Shown piece after piece: positions 28,445 to 35,586 of a stretch of DNA of 38,438 nt. Made by a program: the position numbers and the translations under genes. Source of the DNA: Strigomonas culicis (taxonomy: Eukaryota; Euglenozoa; Kinetoplastea; Trypanosomatida; Trypanosomatidae); NCBI GenBank assembly GCA_000482145.1, contig AUXH01000123.1, positions 1 through 38,438 of the forward strand, written 5' to 3'. Position 1 is the stretch's first letter; every line of letters starts with the position of its first letter. The notes below the pieces were generated by a model. The model ran no database searches and was not told the origin of the DNA. It saw only the letters and a program-made list of their open reading frames with translations.

Positions 28445-30814
28445 CTAATCGATACTCACAAGCTCGCAGAGCTCCGCCGGTGGCAGGTGTGCAAAGAAAA
28501 GCTCCACGTCCTGCCCCAGCAGCCCCTCGCACTCTACGGTGATGCACGACCACACAAACGACGGCACTGTTGTGATGTCCTCCGCCACGCGCGCACGTTG
28601 GGTGTACGCCCGCAGCCCCGCGCACCGCAGCCGCCCCCCGCCCTCTGCCGAGTCTGTTGCCCCTTGTAGGGCGCTCTCCAGCGCGTCGCTGCGGCGCCCC
28701 AGCACGTCACGCGCGCGCCCCGCCGCCAGCTCGTACACGCCGCGCGCCAGCACCGGCTGGACGTCCTCCAGCGCCAGGCCCACGCACGCAAGCACCTGCA
28801 CCACGTACGCCTGAAACCGCGAACCCGCGCCGCTGTTCGTCGCCACACGCTCCGCTGGCAGTGCCTCCACCGCCTCCAGCAGCAGCTGCAGGTGCCGCAT
28901 CCCGCGCTGCAGGCTGCGGCCCCACAGCGCCAGCAGGAACAGCGTCGCCGTCACGAACACGTACAGCTGCGTGTACTGCTGCGGCACCGTCGGCGCGGCG
29001 CCGCCGTCGCAGCAGCAGGGCCCGCACTGCGCCGGGCCGCCCGTCAGCACCTGGTGCCGCCGCTCGCGCAGCACGCGCTGCAGCACAAAGTCCAGCGCGC
29101 GCGTCGCGCGGCCGTGCGCCGCCTCCGGCGCCGCCCCACCACCGCCGCCGCTGTACGCCTTTGAGAGCACGCGCAGATCGCTAAACACACTCACCGGCAC
29201 ACCGCCGCCGCCGGCCGCCGGCACGCCGCGGCGCCCCAGCAGCACATCCCGCACGCAGTCGATCACACTCGCTGCGTCGTCGAACACGAACCCGTCGCCG
29301 CCCGCGCCGCCGCTGGCGGCCGCCAGGAGCTGCTGGACGCGCTGCGACAGCAGCTGCTGGGTCTGCCGCACGGGGTCCACCGCCGCCTCGTTCTTCGCCT
29401 GACGCGCGGCCACCGTAGACGCTGGAGCCTCGGCCGTCTCGTCTTTACAGACAGAGCCGCAACAGCCGCCGCATGACTCCTCTGCGGGCGGCGCGCCATC
29501 CACCAGGTCGTGCTTCACCTTCTTCTCCTTCGCGTGGCCGCACTTGCAGCACGGGCAGCAGTCCCTGCCGCCGCAGCCGCAGGACCCGCCGTCCACGCAG
29601 CAGCTGCCCGGCGGGCTCGCCGCTGGCGCTGCCTCCGTGGGCGGGTCCGCGGGTGCGGTGGGGGTGGCGGGCTCCGGCTCCGCCTCCGCGTCGGCCGGGG
29701 CCGCGGAGGGCTTGCGCTCCGTGTGCTTGCCGCACCTCTCCATGTAGTCCAGAAGCGTGTCCGTCGCCGGCACCGGCACGAGCTGCCCGTCGACGTCGTA
29801 CTGGCAGCCGAAGAGGCACGGCCGGCGTATCACGATGTGAGGCGCAGCTTTCTGCGTCGCCGAGGCGTCGCCGTCCCTCGTGGTCGGGGAGGTCGCCTTC
29901 GGGGCCTTCTCAATCTTGATGATCGCGTCCGTCGGCAGCGTGTTGCGGATAAACTGCTTCACGGTGGTGCACTGCAGGCGGAAGAAGACGGGTGCCTCTG
30001 CACCCTCCGCGGGGCTGTCGGTGAGCGGCGCAACAGCGGTGGTGGTGGTGATGGTGGTCGGTGCGCCGCCCGTCGCGTCCGCGGGGTCGCCTGCTGTCGC
30101 GGAGGGCTTCACCTGAATGTAGAGGCCGTTGATCTCGCGGAGGGCCTTCCGTGTTGCCTCCTGCGTCGCGAACTCCACAAAGCTGTAGAGCCAGCCGCCC
30201 GCCCCGCCGTCCGCCCCGTCCTGCTCGCTGGCCTTCTCCGCCTCCTCGCCTTTGCGGGAGCCGCGCTTCGGCCCGCGCCCGCCCTCCCGCTTGCGCTTCC
30301 TCAGGAACGCGTTGAAGCCCTGCACCCGCACGCGCAGCAGCTCGCCGCCGTGCTCCAGCAGGATCTGGCGGAGCGCCTGCTGCGTGAGGGCCGGCGGCAG
30401 CCCGTTGATGTGCACGGTGCGTGTGCCCACCTCCTCCTGGTTCTGGAAGCGGTAGAGGCTCTGCTCGAGGCAGAAGGCGGAGGCCGGCGCGGCGGCCGCC
30501 GCCACGGTGTCCGCGCTGAAGAGAGGGCTCGGCGTGCCAGGAGCGTAGACCGCGGGGCCAGGGGGGATGAAGGGCGCCCCTGTGGGGACATGGAAGGCAC
30601 CGGGCGGCGGCGGCGGCGGTGGGGGTGCGGCGGAAGTAGGCAGTGTCGGACTCTCATTCAGCAAAAAGGCGAGCTGCTGATGGATGTGGTGGAGATCAGA
30701 CTCCGCATCGGCATCCGTCGTCGCGGTGGAGGAAGAGAGGGCGCTTGTCGAAAAGAGATTCTGGAAGGCACTGAAGTGCTGGTTGAGAGCGTTAGTGTTT
30801 GTTTTGGTGCTCAT
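28445..30814 (-). CDS. RRM-PCLFG family protein 3, with Cys-rich insert
   Basis: 789 residues, ATG to TAG. The N-terminus is Ser/Thr- then Pro-rich, with nine consecutive Pro. One RRM-like module spans about 130-360: VHINGL as RNP2, WLYSFVEF as RNP1, and a Lys/Arg-rich insertion (170-195) in the loop between them. PCLFG is at 333-337, followed by DTLLDYM. A Cys-rich segment at 404-457 (CCVDGGSCGCGGRDCCPCC and CGGCCGSVC) is absent from the paralogues and may bind metal. The C-terminal domain (about 500-789) matches the gene at 23841-27902 almost residue for residue. Probable RNA-binding protein; function inferred from the RRM only. Confidence 0.8.
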   Translation of the reverse strand: MSTKTNTNALNQHFSAFQNLFSTSALSSSTATTDADAESDLHHIHQQLAFLLNESPTLPTSAAPPPPPPPPGAFHVPTGAPFIPPGPAVYAPGTPSPLFSADTVAAAAAPASAFCLEQSLYRFQNQEEVGTRTVHINGLPPALTQQALRQILLEHGGELLRVRVQGFNAFLRKRKREGGRGPKRGSRKGEEAEKASEQDGADGGAGGWLYSFVEFATQEATRKALREINGLYIQVKPSATAGDPADATGGAPTTITTTTAVAPLTDSPAEGAEAPVFFRLQCTTVKQFIRNTLPTDAIIKIEKAPKATSPTTRDGDASATQKAAPHIVIRRPCLFGCQYDVDGQLVPVPATDTLLDYMERCGKHTERKPSAAPADAEAEPEPATPTAPADPPTEAAPAASPPGSCCVDGGSCGCGGRDCCPCCKCGHAKEKKVKHDLVDGAPPAEESCGGCCGSVCKDETAEAPASTVAARQAKNEAAVDPVRQTQQLLSQRVQQLLAAASGGAGGDGFVFDDAASVIDCVRDVLLGRRGVPAAGGGGVPVSVFSDLRVLSKAYSGGGGGAAPEAAHGRATRALDFVLQRVLRERRHQVLTGGPAQCGPCCCDGGAAPTVPQQYTQLYVFVTATLFLLALWGRSLQRGMRHLQLLLEAVEALPAERVATNSGAGSRFQAYVVQVLACVGLALEDVQPVLARGVYELAAGRARDVLGRRSDALESALQGATDSAEGGGRLRCAGLRAYTQRARVAEDITTVPSFVWSCITVECEGLLGQDVELFFAHLPPAELCELVSID
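28848..29128 (-). repeat. 281-bp identical paralogue tract, copy B
   Basis: Identical to 24265-24545 over its whole length. Codons in the tract are also identical at silent positions, unlike the rest of the two genes. Confidence 0.9.
29444..29605 (-). other. Cysteine-rich segment in RRM family protein 3
   Basis: Encodes residues 404-457, with about 17 Cys in 54 residues, mostly CC and CxC pairs with Gly. It resembles metal-binding Cys clusters rather than a defined zinc-finger family. Confidence 0.55.
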
Positions 30815-31514
30815 TGTTGACCAGATGTTAACTTATTGAATTACTTTTCGTTATTACTGTGTACAGAAAAACAAACAATAGATTAACCAGTGCTCGTGTA
30901 GTTTATCACGTTGAAGAAAATTTGAAGAAATATATATATATATATATATAAGGTCGAACGGGAAAAAGGAAAAAAGAAAAAAAAACAACAATAGTTTCCA
31001 ATAAAAGTATCTTACACTAAAAAGACTGAACTAATAAGAATAATAAAGAACCGTCTTTATTTACTTTGTCGTTTCCTACAGTTCTTGTGATTCTGTTAAC
31101 AATGGAACTAAGTGAGGCGGAGTAGCCCTTCTGATTATGATGGAAATGCAGCTACGTGAAAGATGAAAGAAAAACGTGATTATGAGAAGACGCTAGATCC
31201 TACGGGAATACCTAAATAAAAATGGAGTGAAAAAAACGAAACTGCGAGTGTAAACGGATCGGGTAAACTAACGAGGAAAGAAGAAGAAAAAAGGCTTTCA
31301 AAGGGATGTGAAAGAATGAGGGGAAAGAAGTGCACACTGAAAAGAAAAGCGCAATTATAATTAATGCGTATGACTGTGGTAAGATTCTCCTTTTTTTTTA
31401 TTGATTTCTTTGGTGTTAATTACAGAATAAAAAGGCGAGCACGTCGGTTAAGAACAACTGTAAAGAAGAACAAATACACCACCACCGCGCCTCCCTAAAG
31501 ATGACAAGAGGCAT
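30815..31514. other. Intergenic region between RRM family gene 3 and the SET gene
   Basis: AT-rich. It holds a (TA)n run of about 20 nt near 30932-30951, purine-rich stretches on the plus strand (30960-30990), and the probable 3' UTR of the SET gene. No gene or structured RNA was recognised. Confidence 0.55.
30857..30880 (-). promoter_or_regulatory. Spliced-leader acceptor for RRM family gene 3
   Basis: Minus-strand TATTGTTTGTTTTTCTGTAC tract, then ACAG with the AG at 30858-30857. Predicted 5' UTR 42 nt. Confidence 0.5.
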
Positions 31515-33842
31515 TCACCGCTCGACGATCGAGCTATCCGTGTTCGCCGTGGCGTGAGGATCATACTGAAAGTCCGCGTCCAGCTGATTCTCCTCCAACG
31601 CCTCCACAACGTCGTCCTCGCGGTTGCGTAGGCACAGATAGCCGTTGCGGTACAGGTTGTAGGAGAGCGAGTAGGTGCGCGAGAAGAGCAGCGTGAGCTC
31701 GTCCAGCTCCTCGATGTCCTCGCACGCCCGCACTTCCACGGCCACGCACTCGGACGGCTCCGCCTGCCGCGCGCCGTCCTCCGCGGGTGCGGCCGTCGGC
31801 AGCGGCCGCTTCGTGAGGCGGAAGGTGCAGTTCGCAGCGCCGCTCGTCGGGTGCGAGAAGAGGTCCAGCAGCGGCACAACGGTCGCAATCGTGCCCGCGT
31901 CGTAGGCGTTCTTGAAGTTGTAGTCCACCGGCCCGCCCGCCGAGCGCGGCGGGCGGATCACCCCCAGCACCCGCTCGTAGAAGCCGTACTGGAGCCGCAT
32001 CACCTGCCGCGCGAACGCGTCCACGTGCTCCTCGTGTTCGTCCCTGCCCGTGGTGCCGTCGGCCGCGGTGAAGGCACCTGCCGCGTCCCGCCGCAGCGCG
32101 TGCAGCTGCTTCTGCCGGTCGAGCACAAAGCGGAACGACCACAGCAGGTCGTCGAAGGTCGGCGGCGGCAGCAGCGGCGGCGGCTGCTCCTCCTCCTCTG
32201 CGGTCTCCTGCGCCTGCGCTGGGGTCGGCGCCGCCGGCGTGGGGTGGCCGGCGTCCAGCTCCAGCGGCGGCGCGGCCGCGGCGGGCGTCACGTGCGGGGG
32301 GTAGAAGCGCGCAAGGTCGCGGCCCGCGGCCAGGTACGTCGCCCGCTCCGCCGCCTCCTGCCGCTGCCGCTGCTGCGCTGCCGCGTCGGCCGCCGCCGGG
32401 ACGACGACGGCATCTGCCGCCTGCTCGCGCTGCCCCTGCCGCTGCTGCTGCTGCGCCGCCTCGTAGCGGCCCCACCACACCTTCAGCACCTCCCGCAGGT
32501 AGTGCTCGTAGCGCCGCTGGTGGTCCTGGTACTCCAGCAGCGAGGGCGGGTCCAGCACGCCCTCGTGCACGGCGACCACCTCGTCGTCGTCCAGGTAGGC
32601 TCCCGGGCGGGCCGGGGCGGCCACCGTCGGGTCCGCCGCCGTGTGGAAGAGCTGGAGGTAGCCCGCGTAGGGGCTCGCGGCCCCCGCCGCGCGCTCGCAG
32701 GCCAGCGCGAGCGCGGCGTAGAAGAGGTCAATAAACAGCAGATGCGGTGTCTTGGCGAAAATGGTGTCCGAGTCCTTCCCGTGGATCGTGTGCAGCAGCA
32801 GGTTCTTGATCGTCTCGAAGGGCGGGATGTCGCGCTGCGCGGCCGCCGCGGAGTGCGCGCGCAGCTGCTCCGTGTTGACGTAGTGCAGCAGCGGCACGTC
32901 CTCGCCCGCCGTCCGCCGGACACACAGCGGGATGGTGACGACCGTCTCGCCTTTGCGAAAGCGGCGCTTCGCGTAGACGCCGCGCTTGTTCGCGTTGCGG
33001 AGGTGGAGGTGGAGGTCGTCCTGCACCGCGCCGGCGAGCGCCTGCCGCGCGGACTCCGCGGCCGCGGCCTCCGCCGGCGCCAGCGCCTCCGCCGCGCGCG
33101 GCTGCCCAGCCAGCAGCCAGTCGACAAAGGCGTCCACGCGTGGCTCCGCCACAATGCCCTTCGCGTCCTGCGAGATCCAGTTGTGCGGCCGCAGCCGCCG
33201 CTTGCCGAGCGCCGGCGACGTGAGGCTGCTCGCCCACATGGGCAGCAGCGGCTTCCGCGTCGCGTTCGGCACGCTGTACACGCTGTGCTTGTTGTAGCCG
33301 TCCTGGTGACCGCCGTAGTCGCTCAGCGTGTAACCCTCATTCCGCGCGTCGGGCGACTGCAGGAAGGAGAAGCGCTCCTCGCGGCGATCGGCCGCGCCGC
33401 CGGAGGGCGCCAGCAGCCGCGCCTTGAAGCGCCGATAGGAGGAGGAGGACACCGTTTCGACGACCGCCAACGACGTCGGCGCCGCATCGCGGTCGTCGCT
33501 CTCGAACGCGTCCTTGAACTTGAGGCCCACCGGGCGCCGCTTGCCGCGCTGCTGCTGCTGTTCAGTGTTCCTCTTGAGGTACCGCTTGAACTGTAAGTAG
33601 TGGGCGTTGTGGTGCGGCTGATGAGTGTCACGGATCGCCTCCGCGGTGGAGAGCTCGGGCGTGCGGCCCTCCGCAGCTGGAGGAGCCATGGGGGCCGCTG
33701 ATGCCTCGCGCTTTTCCGTGCCCTCCTGTGATGCGCGCGGGTGCATGTCTGTCAAATCCGCCTGATGCGCCTCACGTCGCGCGGCGGTGGGGGACAGCGT
33801 AATCGACGGCGCGCGTACGACTTTGTGAAGTACACGCCGCAT
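31515..33842 (-). CDS. SET-domain protein (SETD3/RuBisCO-LSMT type), probably mitochondrial
   Basis: 775 residues from the ATG at 33842 to TGA; the frame upstream opens only with GTG. The N-terminus MRRVLHKVVRAPSITLSP is basic and lacks acidic residues, like a mitochondrial presequence. A split SET domain is seen: F-x-x-W-L near 238 and RGVYAKRRFRKGETVVTIPL (about 289), then a long insert of about 350 residues with Gln/Ala- and Pro-rich runs, then VVPLLDLFSHP (about 654) and ELTLLFSRTYSLSYNLY (about 716). These are the positions of the NH box and the C-terminal Tyr motif of SET methyltransferases. The NH box reads SH, and the usual YG before the catalytic Tyr region reads SR, so activity is uncertain. 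Known relatives methylate Lys or His of specific proteins. Confidence 0.7.
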   Translation of the reverse strand: MRRVLHKVVRAPSITLSPTAARREAHQADLTDMHPRASQEGTEKREASAAPMAPPAAEGRTPELSTAEAIRDTHQPHHNAHYLQFKRYLKRNTEQQQQRGKRRPVGLKFKDAFESDDRDAAPTSLAVVETVSSSSYRRFKARLLAPSGGAADRREERFSFLQSPDARNEGYTLSDYGGHQDGYNKHSVYSVPNATRKPLLPMWASSLTSPALGKRRLRPHNWISQDAKGIVAEPRVDAFVDWLLAGQPRAAEALAPAEAAAAESARQALAGAVQDDLHLHLRNANKRGVYAKRRFRKGETVVTIPLCVRRTAGEDVPLLHYVNTEQLRAHSAAAAQRDIPPFETIKNLLLHTIHGKDSDTIFAKTPHLLFIDLFYAALALACERAAGAASPYAGYLQLFHTAADPTVAAPARPGAYLDDDEVVAVHEGVLDPPSLLEYQDHQRRYEHYLREVLKVWWGRYEAAQQQQRQGQREQAADAVVVPAAADAAAQQRQRQEAAERATYLAAGRDLARFYPPHVTPAAAAPPLELDAGHPTPAAPTPAQAQETAEEEEQPPPLLPPPTFDDLLWSFRFVLDRQKQLHALRRDAAGAFTAADGTTGRDEHEEHVDAFARQVMRLQYGFYERVLGVIRPPRSAGGPVDYNFKNAYDAGTIATVVPLLDLFSHPTSGAANCTFRLTKRPLPTAAPAEDGARQAEPSECVAVEVRACEDIEELDELTLLFSRTYSLSYNLYRNGYLCLRNREDDVVEALEENQLDADFQYDPHATANTDSSIVER

Positions 33843-34161
33843 TGTATATGCTTTTACCCACACACCGACCGGAAGGAACTCCTAAAGGAAACAAAAAAAA
33901 AAAGAGTACTGTGAGAGGATGAAAGAGAAAGCGAAAATATAGAATGTTCGAAAAGCACTACCTGTCTCATTTTACCAAGGTGAGATCATAAGAACGTCAT
34001 GTTGATTTACTTCACTTTTATTTTTTGTTTTTGTTTTTTCGCTTTTTCAGTTTTTCCATGTTTAGGAGGGGGGGGTGAGGGGTATATGTAGTAATACGCA
34101 ATGCTTGGCTGCGTTACTATGTTTAAATGTTTTTTTTCATATTTGGATTAGTATAAATCAA
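33843..34161. other. Intergenic region between the SET and biotin ligase genes
   Basis: Short AT-rich spacer containing the SET gene acceptor and the 3' UTR of the ligase gene. A run of eight G lies at about 34067-34074 on the plus strand. No gene seen. Confidence 0.55.
33882..33925 (-). promoter_or_regulatory. Spliced-leader acceptor for the SET gene
   Basis: Minus-strand tract of eleven T residues plus TTTCCTTTAG, with the AG at 33883-33882. The predicted 5' UTR is 39 nt to the ATG at 33842, so the upstream GTG is not needed as start. Confidence 0.6.
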
Positions 34162-35151
34162 TTAGTAAAGGTACTCGGACAGGAGCGTCTCCTCGGTGCC
34201 GTCCGGCTTCTTGACGATGAGGTGCCCCCACGAGTTGAGCTTCACCGCGTACAGCTCCGTGGGGTCGCGGTCGAACACCGTTGTGGTGCCCTCGCCGCCG
34301 GCGGCCGGCTCCTCGCGCGTCACACGGCGGTGCAGCACAAGGGACTTGTCCATCACCTCCTCGAAGGCCGCCACAATGTAGGACATGTTGGCCTTCGTCT
34401 CGTCCGTGAGGAATCCGAAGAAGAGGTCCCAGAAGGTCTCCGCGAGCTCGTTCGCCGTGATCTTCGCGATGGTCGCCTGGTGCTTCGCGTTGAGCTCATC
34501 GATGATCGCGTTCAGCGTCGTCGCCTCGCGGCCGGCGTCCGTGATCTTGGGGCACGTCTCGATGTTCACGCCGACGCCGAGCAGCAGGTACTGGCGGCCG
34601 GTGCCGCGCGCCGGCTCACCCTCCTGGTGCGCGAAGGAGGGCTCGTAGTTGTCGATGAGGCTGCCGCTGATCTTCTTGTGGTTGTAGATGATGTCGTTCG
34701 GCCACTTGGTCCGCACAAGCGCGTCGATGGCCGCCGCGTCCGGCGCCGCGAGGCCCGCGGCCGCCACGTGCTGCTTGATCAGCTGCAGCACCGCCTCGCG
34801 ACCGACGAGGCCGCACACGAGCGACAGCACCGGCACCATCGCCGTCGGCAGCGCGAAGGCGCCGTCCGCGGGCGCCTGGCCGGCGGCCGCCGCCTGCAGC
34901 GGGATGCTCAGGGTACAGTAGAGGTTCCCGGGAGGGGAGATCCACTGGCGGCCGCCGGTGCCGAGGCCCGCCGTCTGCGAGTCCGCGACGACGGCGAAGG
35001 GCGCCGTGTCGGGCTCGCCCTCCGGCGTGGAGGGGGTGTAGAAGGAGCCCTTCTTCTTCTCGGCGCTCTTGCTGATCAGCTCCTTCGCCTTGGTCATCGT
35101 CGTGGTCACCTCGTTGAAGTAGCACAGCTTGCGGGCAGGAAGCTTCATCAT
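34162..35151 (-). CDS. BPL1: Biotin-protein ligase (holocarboxylase synthetase)
   Basis: 329 residues, starting ATG ATG, stop TAA; the length fits a compact BirA-like catalytic core plus C-terminal domain without the N-terminal DNA-binding domain of E. coli BirA. Motifs: YFNEVTTTM (about 11-19), the biotinyl-AMP loop QTAGLGTGGRQW with SPPGNLYCTLSIP (about 53-78), KWPNDIIYNHKKISGSLID (about 148-166, including the catalytic-region Lys of KWPND and KKISG) and LLLGVGVNIETCP (about 188-200). The C-terminal SH3-like domain covers about 275-329. It activates biotin with ATP and attaches it to carboxylase lysines such as that of acetyl-CoA carboxylase. The loop has Leu and Thr where most ligases have Arg. 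No clear trans-splice site was found just upstream. Confidence 0.93.
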   Translation of the reverse strand: MMKLPARKLCYFNEVTTTMTKAKELISKSAEKKKGSFYTPSTPEGEPDTAPFAVVADSQTAGLGTGGRQWISPPGNLYCTLSIPLQAAAAGQAPADGAFALPTAMVPVLSLVCGLVGREAVLQLIKQHVAAAGLAAPDAAAIDALVRTKWPNDIIYNHKKISGSLIDNYEPSFAHQEGEPARGTGRQYLLLGVGVNIETCPKITDAGREATTLNAIIDELNAKHQATIAKITANELAETFWDLFFGFLTDETKANMSYIVAAFEEVMDKSLVLHRRVTREEPAAGGEGTTTVFDRDPTELYAVKLNSWGHLIVKKPDGTEETLLSEYLY

Positions 35152-35586
35152 AAAATTGGAGAGGGGTTAGGATTTAAAAAAAAAGATGTACTTTTTTTTG
35201 AATTTACTCTCCGATTAGGCTTTTGGATATATTATCTTTTGATTTCAGTATTTTGAATAAGAGATCTTCGGAAATGATAAGTGGGTGGGGAGAAGATGTG
35301 TACAGTTACAGTAGATGAAGGCAACATAAACCATGTACAAAGGTAGGCAGAAAAGAAATAGATAAACGACCACGAGAAGTCTCATGAGCATACGGGCAGC
35401 AACAGTGCCTTCAAGAGTAACAAAAACATGTGTTCTAGTAAAAACAGAGTTACGAGTAAAAAAAAAAACAGTCTTTTTATGACTACATTATTTTAGAATC
35501 TGAAAGTACAAAAGAAAAAAGTTAAAATGTTCTCTTTTTGACTTTTCTTTTCTGGTTTGGCTCTGACACGTTGCAGCATATATACA
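35152..35586. other. Intergenic region between the biotin ligase and nucleoporin-like genes
   Basis: AT-rich spacer. A minus-strand T-run sits very near the ligase ATG (35176-35184) but no AG follows it before the start codon, so the acceptor is probably farther upstream. The remainder is the 3' UTR of the nucleoporin-like gene. No other feature seen. Confidence 0.5.

Noticed and set aside
30544..30591. PAM2-like stretch in RRM family protein 3 (FHVPTGAPFIP)
   Set aside because: Lacks the Asn and Ala at the required positions; only the F-x-P end fits.
33843..33863. N-terminal extension of the SET gene
   Set aside because: Begins with GTG; the ATG at 33842 starts a presequence-like N-terminus and follows a strong acceptor at a normal distance.
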